From Ectobacillus sp042610425 (GTDB taxonomy: Bacteria; Bacillota; Bacilli; Bacillales; Bacillaceae_G), in assembly GCF_042610425.1 (NCBI RefSeq), contig NZ_JBGJZM010000002.1, forward strand, positions 186,001 through 250,000: 64,000 bases of DNA, read 5' to 3'. A model generated the notes under the pieces. It did no database searches, was not told the origin of the DNA, and saw only the letters and a list, made by a program, of their open reading frames with translations. The position numbers were made by a program, and so were the translations under genes. Every line of letters starts with the position of its first letter. The stretch's first letter is position 1. This document shows, one piece after another, positions 1 through 8,934 of this stretch.

Positions 1-160
1 CTGCAGGCATACCAGGTGGTCCTCCTGCTCCCCAGTTATAATGTACTTCTCCGCCAGTACTCGTATAAATAGGAGCAGCTGCATGCGATGAAGTAATGGG
101 CGCGACTACTAGCTCAGAAACTATAACTATAGAACATGCTACCTTCCAAAACCTATTCAC
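1..160 (-). CDS. Secreted protein, N-terminal fragment (cut by window edge)
   Basis: Reads leftward off the window from a GTG start at 158-160, with a GGGAGG ribosome-binding site about 10 nt upstream. The 53 visible residues begin with a positively charged, hydrophobic segment (MNRFWKVACSIVIV...) ending near SHAAA, which looks like a signal peptide. The mature part starts APIYTSTGGEVHYNWGAGG and continues PPGMPA. The Asn-Trp-Gly followed by a Gly/Pro-rich turn resembles the start of PA14-like sugar- or wall-binding domains, but this is a weak resemblance. It is too short to name. It follows the mnaA terminator and is probably its own transcription unit. Confidence 0.6.
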   Translation of the reverse strand, partial: MNRFWKVACSIVIVSELVVAPITSSHAAAPIYTSTGGEVHYNWGAGGPPGMPA

Positions 161-273
161 AAGTATGTATGTCCTCCCTCTTATTTATCTGTCTTCTTTC
201 CTATCTTACTATTTTCATAGATTACGCGATATGTATTCATACAAAATTCAACAATTTACGTAAATTTTACAGT

Positions 274-312
274 AAAAAACCGTTGCAAAGGAGGCCCTTC
301 GCAACGGTTTAC
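274..312 (-). terminator. Intrinsic terminator of mnaA
   Basis: On the minus strand a perfect 10-bp stem (AAACCGTTGC / GCAACGGTTT) is followed by a T run just beyond the mnaA stop. Confidence 0.85.
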
Positions 313-325
313 AAAAAGTAATATC

Positions 326-1444
326 TTATTTTCCAGAAAAATGATTTAAAATCGCGGCAACAATCCGTTCTGATGCATGGCCATCCCCGTATGGATTCGA
401 TGCATGCGCCATTTTATCATGCGCTTCTTTGTTACCAAGCAATTCATCTGCTAGTGTGAAAATCGTTTCTTCATCCGTTCCAGCAAGCTTTAATGTACCG
501 GCATCAATTCCTTCTGGACGCTCGGTTGTGTCACGAAGAACAAGAACGGGAACACCAAGGGAAGGTGCTTCTTCTTGTACACCGCCGGAATCGGTTAAAA
601 TTAAGTACGAACGCGCAGCAAAGTTATGGAAATCGATCACATCAAGCGGTTCAATGAGATGAATGCGCGCATCATTTCCTAAAATATCGTTAGCAATTTC
701 ACGTACAACTGGGTTCATATGAACTGGGTAGACAACTTGAATATCTTCGTATTTTTCCACGAGTCTCTTAATAGCGCGGAACATATTGCGCATCGGTTCA
801 CCTAAGTTTTCGCGGCGATGTGCTGTCATTAATACGAGGCGATCGCTTCCAATGCTATCTAACACCTCATTTGAATACGTTTCTTTTACCGTTGTTTTTA
901 ACGCATCAATAGCCGTATTCCCCGTAATAAAAATCGTGTCTGGATTTTTATTTTCAAGCTTTAAGTTTTCAGCTGATTTAGTCGTTGGTGAAAAATGCAA
1001 ATCTGCCATGACGCCGGTTAGCTGACGATTCATTTCCTCTGGATACGGAGAACGTTTATTCCAAGTGCGCAGACCCGCTTCCACATGTCCAACCGGAATT
1101 TGATTATAAAACGCAGCAAGACTTGCGATAAATGTAGTCGTTGTATCCCCATGTACGAGGACGATGTCTGGCTTCGCTTCCTTCATGACCTCATCTAGCC
1201 CTTGCAAGCCACGTGTCGTAATATCAATAAGCGTTTGGCGATCCTTCATTATGTTTAAATCATAATCAGGCGTAATGCCGAAAATGTTCAATACTTGATC
1301 AAGCATTTGACGATGCTGCGCAGTTACCGTCACAATTGGTTCGATTGTTTCTGGATGCTTTTGTAGTTCTAGAACTAACGGAGCCATTTTAATAGCTTCT
1401 GGCCGTGTTCCGAATATCGTCATTACCTTTATTGGTTGTGTCAT
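326..1444 (-). CDS. mnaA: UDP-N-acetylglucosamine 2-epimerase (non-hydrolysing)
   Basis: Interconverts UDP-GlcNAc and UDP-ManNAc in the cytoplasm, supplying ManNAc for teichoic acid or secondary wall polysaccharide. About 372 residues, the usual family length. It opens with the diagnostic KVMTIFGTRPEAIKMAPLV and carries HVEAGLRT, TAHRREN and a TDSGGVQEEAP loop of the GT-B-like fold. A GTG at 1453 would add three residues, but the ATG at 1444 sits at a better distance from the AGTGAG element and matches where relatives begin. It lies downstream of ugd in the same direction, separated by about 130 bp, and ends at a strong terminator. With tagO and gtaB in the window it fits envelope polymer precursor supply. 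Confidence 0.95.
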   Translation of the reverse strand: MTQPIKVMTIFGTRPEAIKMAPLVLELQKHPETIEPIVTVTAQHRQMLDQVLNIFGITPDYDLNIMKDRQTLIDITTRGLQGLDEVMKEAKPDIVLVHGDTTTTFIASLAAFYNQIPVGHVEAGLRTWNKRSPYPEEMNRQLTGVMADLHFSPTTKSAENLKLENKNPDTIFITGNTAIDALKTTVKETYSNEVLDSIGSDRLVLMTAHRRENLGEPMRNMFRAIKRLVEKYEDIQVVYPVHMNPVVREIANDILGNDARIHLIEPLDVIDFHNFAARSYLILTDSGGVQEEAPSLGVPVLVLRDTTERPEGIDAGTLKLAGTDEETIFTLADELLGNKEAHDKMAHASNPYGDGHASERIVAAILNHFSGK

Positions 1445-1576
1445 GTATTCCACTCACTTTCTCATTCATCGCTTGGACGAAGATGATGTACTTCCCCCAT
1501 TATATTACATAGTAATAAGGCAGGGAATAGCAGTCCACCATCTCTCTGTAAATCAGCATTAAAAAACGCTCGTATA

Positions 1577-2899
1577 TTAGGATTTACTGCTGTATTCTCG
1601 CAGCACCGAAGGACGGCCAATGGAATAATAATCGATTTCATGGTGGCTCGCTTCTTCTAAACTATAACAATTCCGTCCATCAAATAAGAGCGGTTGCTTC
1701 ATCAATTCTACATACATAGCGAGCGGCAGACTTTTAATTTCGCTCCATTCCGTTACAAGAAACGCTGCCTCTGCACCTTGTAAGGCTTCCTCTACACGAC
1801 TGGCAAATATAATTTGTTTCGGCAACATATGCTTTGCATTTTCGGTAGCCTTTGGATCATATGCTTTTACAATAGCACCCTTGCTAATCAAATATTCTGC
1901 AATAACAATAGAAGGTGCCTCACGCATATCATCTGTATTCGGCTTAAAGGCTAAACCGAGAAGGGCAACCTGCTTGCCACGTAAGTCCAGTAAATCAGTA
2001 GCACGTTTCACTAACGAAATTTGCTGCTTATTATTTACTTCAATTACCGCTTTCAACAATTCAAAATCGTGGCGTACCGTCCCTGCGATTTGAAGCAGCG
2101 CCTTCGTATCCTTCGGAAAGCAAGATCCTCCGTAACCAATACCGGCCTTTAAAAATTTATCGCCAATCCGTTGATCCAGTCCCATCCCGTAGGCAACATC
2201 TTCTATATTCGCATTTGTTTTTTCACAAATATTAGAAATCTCATTGATAAAGCTAATTTTCGTTGCTAGAAAAGCATTAGAAGCATACTTAATCATTTCC
2301 GCACTGCGTACATCTGTTTTAAAGGTTGGAATCTTAAGTGGCTTATAAATTTCTTCCACTATGGTAGCTGTTTCTTCTAGTTTTGCGCCAATAACAATAC
2401 GATCCCCGTGGAAGAAATCGTACACACCAGACCCTTCTCGTAAAAATTCAGGATTGGATGCCATCTGCACCGTAATTCCTTCTTGAAGTCTACTTGTAAT
2501 AATGCCTTCTAAATAATCATTTGTCCCGACCGGCACTGTACTTTTCGTTACAACAATCGCATCATGCTTCATAAACTCCCCGATATCCTCACATGCTTTT
2601 GTAATAAACGTTAAATTTGCCGATCCATCCTTATTAGGAGGTGTTCCCACTGCGAGAAAAATAACCTCTGCCCGGTGATAGGCCTGCGCCCGGTCACTCG
2701 TAAACTTTAATCGGCCGGCATGCGTCGCCTCCTGCATCATCTCTGCCAAGCCTGGCTCATAAATTGGAACATTCCCATCTTGAAGCTTCGTAATCTTATC
2801 TTCATCTATATCTAAGCATGTTACAATATGACCAATATGTGCCAATCCTACCCCTGTTACAAGACCTACATACCCCGTACCTACAACCGAAATCTCCAT
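1577..2899 (-). CDS. ugd: UDP-glucose 6-dehydrogenase
   Basis: Oxidises UDP-glucose to UDP-glucuronate using two NAD+. It has 440 residues, normal for the family. An N-terminal Rossmann motif (VVGTGYVGLVTGVGLA) is followed by GTPPNKDG and the catalytic Cys region GYGGSCFPKDTKAL at about residues 255-270. A C-terminal UDP-binding domain has a second nucleotide fold (VALLGLAFKPNTDDMREAP). The start follows GAGGTGGCTT. The product of gtaB (10.5 kb) is its substrate. The uronate could feed a teichuronic-type or other acidic capsule, but the acceptor pathway is not visible here. Confidence 0.95.
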   Translation of the reverse strand: MEISVVGTGYVGLVTGVGLAHIGHIVTCLDIDEDKITKLQDGNVPIYEPGLAEMMQEATHAGRLKFTSDRAQAYHRAEVIFLAVGTPPNKDGSANLTFITKACEDIGEFMKHDAIVVTKSTVPVGTNDYLEGIITSRLQEGITVQMASNPEFLREGSGVYDFFHGDRIVIGAKLEETATIVEEIYKPLKIPTFKTDVRSAEMIKYASNAFLATKISFINEISNICEKTNANIEDVAYGMGLDQRIGDKFLKAGIGYGGSCFPKDTKALLQIAGTVRHDFELLKAVIEVNNKQQISLVKRATDLLDLRGKQVALLGLAFKPNTDDMREAPSIVIAEYLISKGAIVKAYDPKATENAKHMLPKQIIFASRVEEALQGAEAAFLVTEWSEIKSLPLAMYVELMKQPLLFDGRNCYSLEEASHHEIDYYSIGRPSVLREYSSKS

Positions 2900-3111
2900 A
2901 AGCCACCTCTTCGCCCATCATTTTGCTCTTACTGTACAAAAATTTACTACTTACTTCAAATTATATGTATAGAAATATCTCATAACCCTATGTATACAAA
3001 CCGAAACAATGTTCCCTACCCATCATTATAGCGAGAAAGTACAGCAGTAGCTTTAAAACTATGTAAAACTATTATAAAGAAGAGGATTTCTTGCTTCGTC
3101 CCTATAAAAAT

Positions 3112-3556
3112 AACAGCCGCATCTAAAGGGACGATAACTTTGATGCGCTTTGGTTACCGGGTACCTTGCTTCTTGCTCAAAGCGGTCACTAAACAGCTCT
3201 TTGGTTACCGGCTTCTCTTGCTTTTTGCTCAAAGCGGTCACTAAACAGCTCTTTGGTTACCGGCTTCCCTTGCTTTTTGCTCAAAGCGGTCACTAAACAG
3301 CTCTTTGATTACCGGCTTCCCTTGCCTTTTGCTCAAAGCGGTCACTAAAACAGCTCTTTGGTTACCGGCTTCCCTTGCTTTTTGCTCAAAGCGGTCACTA
3401 AACAGCTCTTTGGTTACCGGCTTCCCTTGCTTTTTGCTCAAAGTGGTCACTAAAACAAGGGATTGGTTAGGAAAAGAAATAAGGTATCCTTCTCTATTTA
3501 TGTAAGAGTGGGATACCTTTTTCAGTGTCCGCCTCAATAGGCGGCTGTTATTTTTT
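3112..3556 (+). repeat. Structured repeat element A1: six 52-bp units plus hairpin module
   Basis: Six head-to-tail units begin at 3148, 3199, 3251, 3303, 3355 and 3408 (CTTTGGTTACCGG...CAAAGCGGTCAC). The array is preceded by GACGATAACTTTGATGCG. It is followed by a hairpin with arms GGTATCC (3483-3489) and GGATACC (3511-3517) before TTTTT, and then a second hairpin, CCGCCT/AGGCGG, before TTTTTT. AACAGCCGC at 3112-3120 is the exact reverse complement of GCGGCTGTT at 3541-3549, so the whole element can close on itself. T runs place the 3' end on the plus strand. Short reading frames through it are by-products of the repetition. Confidence 0.85.
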
Positions 3557-3564
3557 CACTACTA

Positions 3565-4641
3565 TTATCTTATAGCTGCTTTGCTGAGCTGTTCCTCTTT
3601 TTTCCGAACGAGCGGAAGGACCTGCTCCCCAAAGGCTTGTATCTCTTCTTCGTAATGAAGAAATCCGGTTAACACAATATCTACTCCTACTTTTTTCAAT
3701 TCGATAATCCGATCTGCTACCTGCTCAGCGGTCCCGATTAATTTCGTACGAAAGCCATCGTTGTATTGAACCAAATCCTCAAAGGATGAATTGGCCCACA
3801 TTCCGTTTCCTTGCGGAGATGCTTTTCCGGCAAACTTTACTTGGCTTTTAAAGCCTTCTACCGCTTCATCATCTGCATGAGCGATAATATCCCTTAGAAC
3901 TTGCTGTGCTTCCTGCTCTGTTTCGCGGACAATGACAAAGCCATTCACTCCAAATTTTACTGTGCGCCCTTGTAGTTTTGCTAATTCTCTTACTTCATCA
4001 ATCTGTTGCTTTATATTTTCAATCGAATTTCCATTCATGAAATAAACGTCCGAAACGCGGCTTGCCATCTCCTTGGCAGCTATTGAATTCCCGCCTTGAA
4101 ACACAAGTGGCTGCGTAACAGGCTTTGGTTTTAAGGGTGCATCATGAATCCGGTAAAAATCCCCTTGATAATTCGCAATTTCCTTCGTCCATAGTTCCCG
4201 AAGCACTTGAATAAATTCCTCGGACCGGCGATATCGCTCATCGTGATCTAACCAGGGAAGACCGTAAGCTTGAAATTCACCTTTAAACCAACCGCTTACA
4301 ATATTCACAGATACACGTCCATTGCTAATATGATCAATCGTTGAAATAATTTTCGCCATCACACCCGGATGCCAAAGGCCAGGAAGAATCGCCGTAATTA
4401 TATTTAGCTTTGATGTAACACTCGCCAAGCCTGCTGCCAAAGCCGTCGCCTCTAACTGCTTTTCAGCCCCGTAGCTTGCCAAAAACCGTGTTTGTAATAA
4501 CACATAATCAAACCCAGCTTCCTCTGCCACTTGTGCATAACGCTTATTGTCTTCAAATGACCAGCCCGTTCGTTGTTCAATATTTGAAATAACCAATCCT
4601 CCGCTTACATTTGGTGCCCAATATGCAAATTGCAAACTCAT
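3565..4641 (-). CDS. sfnG: LLM-class flavin-dependent monooxygenase, SfnG-like
   Basis: Bacterial luciferase-like, FMNH2-dependent oxygenase of 358 residues. The start MSLQFAYWAPNVSGGLVIS and the segments LQTRFLASYGAE, LPGLWHPGVMAKI and NIVSGWFKGEFQAYG match the alkanesulfonate/dimethylsulfone monooxygenase group (SsuD/SfnG), which releases sulfite or methanesulfinate for sulfur scavenging. The dimethylsulfone assignment is inferred from overall resemblance; an alkanesulfonate-type substrate cannot be excluded. ATG follows GGGAGGAACCGAAA. No flavin reductase or sulfonate transporter is adjacent. A promoter and an intrinsic terminator precede the start codon, suggesting attenuation. Confidence 0.82.
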   Translation of the reverse strand: MSLQFAYWAPNVSGGLVISNIEQRTGWSFEDNKRYAQVAEEAGFDYVLLQTRFLASYGAEKQLEATALAAGLASVTSKLNIITAILPGLWHPGVMAKIISTIDHISNGRVSVNIVSGWFKGEFQAYGLPWLDHDERYRRSEEFIQVLRELWTKEIANYQGDFYRIHDAPLKPKPVTQPLVFQGGNSIAAKEMASRVSDVYFMNGNSIENIKQQIDEVRELAKLQGRTVKFGVNGFVIVRETEQEAQQVLRDIIAHADDEAVEGFKSQVKFAGKASPQGNGMWANSSFEDLVQYNDGFRTKLIGTAEQVADRIIELKKVGVDIVLTGFLHYEEEIQAFGEQVLPLVRKKEEQLSKAAIR

Positions 4642-4680
4642 TTTCGGTTCCTCCCTTTTTTTCCGCGTAGAAACAAAAAA

Positions 4681-4716
4681 GGACTCTACTTCCTTATTAG
4701 CTAAGAAAGAAGAATC
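4681..4716 (-). promoter_or_regulatory. Terminator hairpin in the 5' leader of sfnG (attenuator candidate)
   Basis: On the minus strand GGATTCTTCTTTCTT pairs with AAGGAAGTAGAGTCC (15 positions, one mismatch and two G-U pairs), followed by TTTTTT. It lies about 40 nt before the sfnG start and downstream of a plausible sigma-A promoter. With no gene between, it can only control sfnG readthrough. Confidence 0.6.
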
Positions 4717-4756
4717 CTCTAGTTATCTAGTCAGATTGTTTATATTAATTTCTTTG

Positions 4757-4785
4757 ATACTATCATTATTTTTCATATGTGTAAA
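4757..4785 (-). promoter_or_regulatory. Sigma-A-type promoter for sfnG
   Basis: Minus-strand TTTACA, 17-bp spacer, TAGTAT. It places transcription initiation about 35 nt before the attenuator-like hairpin. Confidence 0.5.
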
Positions 4786-5049
4786 GTCGGAATTAGCCTA
4801 TTCTTTTTAAAAAAAAGTAGCCGTCCGCTTATTTTATTAAAAGTCAAAAAATAAATATAGAGCTTTACAATTAAATGTGTCCTTGTAATATCACACATTA
4901 TATAGGGTTAAAAGGAAAGGATAGATGAACAGGGGATATACCTGCTTATATCTATCCTTTTTGTACAACATATGACCGTTTAAGTAGAAATCTTCACAAT
5001 CTTTTCTTTACCCTAACAAGATTTAATCTCTTAAATGTGTTGAGGCATT

Positions 5050-5089
5050 AAAAAAAGACGCCCTCCTATTCAAGAAAGGCGCCCGATTG
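5050..5089 (-). terminator. Terminator downstream of the SDR/AraC operon
   Basis: Minus-strand GGGCGCC, loop, GGGCGTC (6-7 bp with a G-U pair), then TTTTTTT. It lies 170 bp past the araC-type stop. The remaining sequence between 4786 and 5258 shows no gene. Confidence 0.55.
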
Positions 5090-5258
5090 CTGAATAGTGA
5101 TAAATGAAAATAGACTTCAAAAGACTTAGTTTATTTTACTCAAGTACCCTTTTTTAAGTGCATAATTTCACAAACTGTTTTGTGAATAAAAAAGGCGACA
5201 GCAGCTAAGTAAAGCATCGCTCTCGCAGTTTAACAATATATTTTCCATTAAGTTTTTT

Positions 5259-6230
5259 CTATTTATGAAGTGATTTATAATCTGAAATTGTTTGTCCAGT
5301 CCATTTTTTAAAAGCACGGACAAAAGAATTAGAATCCGCATAACCAAGTAAGTATGAAATATCGCTAGTAGTTAAATTCGGCTCTTGAAGATAGTGGAAT
5401 GCAAGCATTTTTTGAACCCCTTGTAACTGTTGATTGAATGTTGTGTTTTCAGCGCTTAAATTTCGCTGAAGTGTCCTTACACTAATCCCTAATGAGTGAG
5501 CAATTTCTTCTAACGTGTAATGTGCACTTGGAATGGCTGTGAATAAAATTGCTTGGATGTTTTGGGAAAAGGATTTCTGTTGAGAAATCTCTTGGAGTTT
5601 TTTTGTAAACTCTGGTTCCAAATACTCCCACATAATATTGTTTTCGGTTAAAAAAGGATGATTCAGATCTTCTAATTTAAATATTAGTTGATTCGTCACG
5701 CTTTTTGTTCCACGAATTGCAAAGAACTCTTCTATAGGAAAACTATAGAAATATGGTCCCTCAACTAGAAGGGGAACAATTGTTTTTCCCGTAGCCGTTC
5801 TAAGCAAACTAACGAGCAATAACTGCTCGTTTAATAAAGCAAACCGAGGGAGTTCCTGATTAGGATAAGTAAATGAAAAATGATAACTCACAGTATTTGA
5901 TGTCTCATTCATCTGTATTTTTATTGGACCAATCAACCCTTTGTATTTTGCTAAACGTTGAATACCTTCATAGCCATTTTTTGCTGACAATGCGGCAAAA
6001 AATGGCGGCATAAACATATTGATATTTTCAATTTGACTGAAGGCTAGTAATTGCTCATCCGACATTACATGATCAAATTCTTGGAGAAGCCGATAATATT
6101 CAAGATTGGTTAAGATTAACGTCTCTTTCCAAAGCATATTAGGAATATTGGCTTTTTGTAGAAGCTCTCCCATAGACACACCTAATGATGAAATAAATTG
6201 TTGAAACTGTTTGGTGATAGTTATCTTCAT
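5259..6230 (-). CDS. AraC-family transcriptional regulator
   Basis: 323 residues. The N-terminal two-thirds resembles the arabinose-binding-like domain of the OruR/QdhR branch (Arabinose_bd type). The C-terminal 90 residues hold two helix-turn-helix motifs: YTLEEIAHSLGISVRTLQRN and TSDISYLLGYADSNSFVRAF followed by KKWTGQT, the classic AraC signature. ATG follows TGAGGAATTAACC. It lies 13 bp after the SDR gene 6244-7053 on the same strand, so the two are probably co-transcribed. The regulator may control that oxidoreductase; the ligand is unknown. Confidence 0.92.
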   Translation of the reverse strand: MKITITKQFQQFISSLGVSMGELLQKANIPNMLWKETLILTNLEYYRLLQEFDHVMSDEQLLAFSQIENINMFMPPFFAALSAKNGYEGIQRLAKYKGLIGPIKIQMNETSNTVSYHFSFTYPNQELPRFALLNEQLLLVSLLRTATGKTIVPLLVEGPYFYSFPIEEFFAIRGTKSVTNQLIFKLEDLNHPFLTENNIMWEYLEPEFTKKLQEISQQKSFSQNIQAILFTAIPSAHYTLEEIAHSLGISVRTLQRNLSAENTTFNQQLQGVQKMLAFHYLQEPNLTTSDISYLLGYADSNSFVRAFKKWTGQTISDYKSLHK

Positions 6231-6243
6231 GGTTAATTCCTCA

Positions 6244-7053
6244 TTACATGTTTTTCATCAGTTTATCATAGACTCTATCTGGTAAAATGGTTTTTAAAAA
6301 GACAATCGGTTTTGCGCCAAAACCAATGAGATAGCGAGTTTTAGGTCGTTTTTTCTGAACTGCTTTTACAATAGTTTTCGCAATTAATTCAGGCTTTGAT
6401 AACATATTAGAGGAATAACGCTTTTTCATACTTTGCGCTGTTTTTGTAGCTAATTCTTCATAAGCTCCGCCTTTTGAAGTTTCTAGCAAATGATCTGCGG
6501 CAATAAATCCCCAGTCAGTTTTAATCCCACCCGGTTCAATCAATACAACGTCTATTCCATAATTAGAAACTTCCATACGTAAACAGTCGCTAAAACCTTC
6601 TAAAGCATATTTTGTCGCATGATACCAAGCTCCAAATAATGTAGTGACCCGACCGCCCATTGAAGACGTATTAATAATCTTACCGGAGCGTTGCGCTCGC
6701 ATAGTTGGCAGAACCATTTGTGTAAGACGGGCTAATCCAAATAAATTTACATCGAATTGTTTTCTAGCTTCTTCCAAAGGAACATCTTCAACTGCTCCAT
6801 ATGACCCGTACCCTGCGTTGTTAATCAAAATATCAATCCGACCTTCAGCTGTAACAATTGAATCCACGCAATTTTTAATAGAGGATTCGTCTGTAATATC
6901 TAAACTAATCGGAATAACGCCTTCTTTCTCTAAACTATCCATTTTTTCTAATCGACGTGCTGCACCATATACTTTATGACCTTGCTTTGCTAATAGTTGT
7001 GCAGTCTGGTAACCAATTCCGCTACTTGCACCTGTAATCAAAATAACTTTCAT
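6244..7053 (-). CDS. Short-chain dehydrogenase/reductase (classical SDR)
   Basis: NAD(P)-dependent oxidoreductase of 269 residues. It shows the cofactor motif TGASSGIG near the N-terminus, NNAGYG, and the catalytic Ser in INTSSMGG with the active-site pair in YHATK. An Arg-rich segment after the first beta-strand (YGAARRLEK) favours NADP(H). Substrate cannot be deduced. First gene of a two-gene operon with the AraC regulator. ATG follows GGAGGAATTAACTT. Confidence 0.92.
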   Translation of the reverse strand: MKVILITGASSGIGYQTAQLLAKQGHKVYGAARRLEKMDSLEKEGVIPISLDITDESSIKNCVDSIVTAEGRIDILINNAGYGSYGAVEDVPLEEARKQFDVNLFGLARLTQMVLPTMRAQRSGKIINTSSMGGRVTTLFGAWYHATKYALEGFSDCLRMEVSNYGIDVVLIEPGGIKTDWGFIAADHLLETSKGGAYEELATKTAQSMKKRYSSNMLSKPELIAKTIVKAVQKKRPKTRYLIGFGAKPIVFLKTILPDRVYDKLMKNM

Positions 7054-7399
7054 AAGTTAATTCCTCCTTCTTCAATATGGTACTCATTATAGAAGGAAAC
7101 CATGTGATATTACACATCAATACATGCCAACTAAAATTCAATTTGTGCCAAGTAAATTTCAAAGTGCCACTCCCTTTTTGGACAGTAATTGTATACAAGG
7201 AAAAAGGGTTCGGTTTCTTATTCAGTAATTTGAAACGTATAAGTTCAATATTTCACAATGTTGCCTGTATTTCGACATAAATATCCAGTTTTCTTTAAAG
7301 TAAGTTATTCAATTAAATGGCCCGATTGTTGAATAACAGTAATCAAGAATATATCTATTTAAACATTTCAAAGTGATTTGCCATCCAATTCGTGTTATT

Positions 7400-7588
7400 T
7401 TCAGCAATATATTGTTTTGCAAGAACGAGTCAGTATAGTATTTTGGCTATTGTCTTTTTGTTTGTACGTTTTGCTATGTTGCTTGTAATACTCATACAAC
7501 TGTTCGTTAGTCCGAATGGTGTTATGGTGAATCCCTTTACATTCGATATCGAATGTTCAGCTACCTCTTTTGCTGTATATACTTTCAT
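7400..7588 (-). pseudogene. Remnant of a small HTH/excisionase-like regulator
   Basis: From an ATG at 7588, preceded by AAGGTGGTGG, the frame reads MKVYTAKEVAEH, which looks like the start of a MerR/excisionase-type helix-turn-helix. It then loses sense. The next frame continues with FDIECKGIHHNTIRTNEQLY and EYYKQ before stopping, as if a single indel broke the gene. It lies in a 780-bp stretch (7054-7833) otherwise without genes. The assignment rests on short stretches. Confidence 0.3.
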
Positions 7589-7691
7589 TCGGCCACCACC
7601 TTTAATACGATTATTAACTCACTTAATTTCACTTAATTTTCCACTCGATTATAGTATAGGTAGTAAATGAGGTCATTTAAAGGTCTTGTTA

Positions 7692-7728
7692 AATAAAAAA
7701 GTACACCACTTTATAATTAGTGATGTAC
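7692..7728 (-). terminator. Terminator of the gtaB-flippase-GT4 unit
   Basis: Minus-strand GTACATCACT pairs with AGTGGTGTAC, then TTTTTTATTT, about 105 bp after the glycosyltransferase stop. Confidence 0.75.
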
Positions 7729-7833
7729 CATGGATTATATAATGTACAACATTATATAAAAGGTATTGAAATATATGGGATCGTTACTGTTTACGCATCT
7801 TTAAGTTTACAGAGGAGACAGCTACTTTCCTTC

Positions 7834-8916
7834 TCATACTAATGTTTCATACAATTGTTTGTACTTCTGTATCATGATATCATTGCTAAATCTTCCATAA
7901 AAGTCATCATGCGCGTTCTTTGCAAATTGAGATCGCAGTGCTTGATCTTGAATAAGCGTACCTACTTTTTCAGCTAGTGCCTGTGCGTTCTTACTTTCTA
8001 CTAAAAATCCAGTAGAACCGTCACGTATGACTTCTTCGGTATTTCCTACTTTCGTTGCAACAATAGCCTTTTCATAGGCCATGGCTTCCAGTAGTGTAAG
8101 GGGGCCGCCTTCCCAAAGGGAGGAGAGAACAAAGATATCCATAATAGTAAATAAGTCATTGATATTCGGAATGTGACCGATGAAATGGATGTTATCGATG
8201 CCGTTTGCATATTGCTTCAGTTGATTTGTATAGGCCTCGTTTCCTTCCCCTGGAATAACAAAGGCAACGTGCCCCATCTGCTTGCTTATAATCTTTGCCA
8301 TATCGATAAAATACTCAAGACCCTTTTGCACATCTAAGCGAGATAACGTACTAACGACAAGGCTCTGCACTGGAATACCTAGGCTTTCCTTTATCTCTTC
8401 CGGTGACCGAGACGATATGCGGAGCCGTTCGGGATTAATTGAATTGCGAATTGACACATACTTTTCAGGCTTTCTTACATAAAAGTGCTCTTTATTAAAG
8501 GCCAGTACCGCATCCGAAACGGTCACAATGGCATTCACGCGGTTTAAATAATAGCTATATTTCAATTTTCCCCACGGATTGACGAAAAATCCATACGTGT
8601 TATGAACCGTTTCAATCACCTTTACACCGCATGCTTTAGCTGCGGCGATTGCTTCAAAGCAAAAATGAGCCTGTACAACGTCAAAGCCCTCGCTCTTTAT
8701 TAGCTTTTTTAGCGCGTGTATGCGTTCCTTCTTAGACAGCGCTGAAATTTCATAGTACAAATAGCCTTGTTTACTTAGGCGGTCGCTCACTTCGCCACCG
8801 CGAAAAGAAGCAACCCTCACATCGAACCGTTTTTCGTTCGTATTTTTCACTAAATTATAAATGACTTCTTCCAATCCGCCTTTATCAAGCGCTTCGGAAA
8901 CGTGTAAAATTTTCAT
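7834..8916 (-). CDS. Glycosyltransferase family 4
   Basis: Cytoplasmic or membrane-associated GT-B glycosyltransferase of 360 residues. The N-terminal acceptor domain begins MKILHVSEALDKGGLEEVIY. The C-terminal donor domain has the E-x7-E signature in SLWEGGPLTLLEAMAYEKA and a following VGNTEEVI. Typical of capsule/exopolysaccharide sugar transferases acting on lipid-linked intermediates; donor and acceptor sugars are not predictable. The gene begins 18 bp after the flippase stop on the same strand, and ATG follows GGGAGACGTAAGG. Confidence 0.92.
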   Translation of the reverse strand: MKILHVSEALDKGGLEEVIYNLVKNTNEKRFDVRVASFRGGEVSDRLSKQGYLYYEISALSKKERIHALKKLIKSEGFDVVQAHFCFEAIAAAKACGVKVIETVHNTYGFFVNPWGKLKYSYYLNRVNAIVTVSDAVLAFNKEHFYVRKPEKYVSIRNSINPERLRISSRSPEEIKESLGIPVQSLVVSTLSRLDVQKGLEYFIDMAKIISKQMGHVAFVIPGEGNEAYTNQLKQYANGIDNIHFIGHIPNINDLFTIMDIFVLSSLWEGGPLTLLEAMAYEKAIVATKVGNTEEVIRDGSTGFLVESKNAQALAEKVGTLIQDQALRSQFAKNAHDDFYGRFSNDIMIQKYKQLYETLV

Positions 8917-8934
8917 CCTTACGTCTCCCTTTTT

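Noticed and set aside
3148..3459. CRISPR array at the 52-bp repeats
   Set aside because: Units are contiguous and similar along their whole length, with no unique spacers and no cas genes nearby.
3565..4641. Assignment as bacterial luciferase or SsuD proper
   Set aside because: Motif details fit the SfnG-like branch better and no ssu transporter genes are adjacent; substrate remains an inference.
4786..4960. SAM (S-box) riboswitch or T-box upstream of sfnG
   Set aside because: None of the conserved aptamer sequences is present; only promoter and terminator-like parts are visible.
7392..7670. 92-residue hydrophobic plus-strand frame
   Set aside because: No ribosome-binding site; it is antisense to the decayed HTH remnant.
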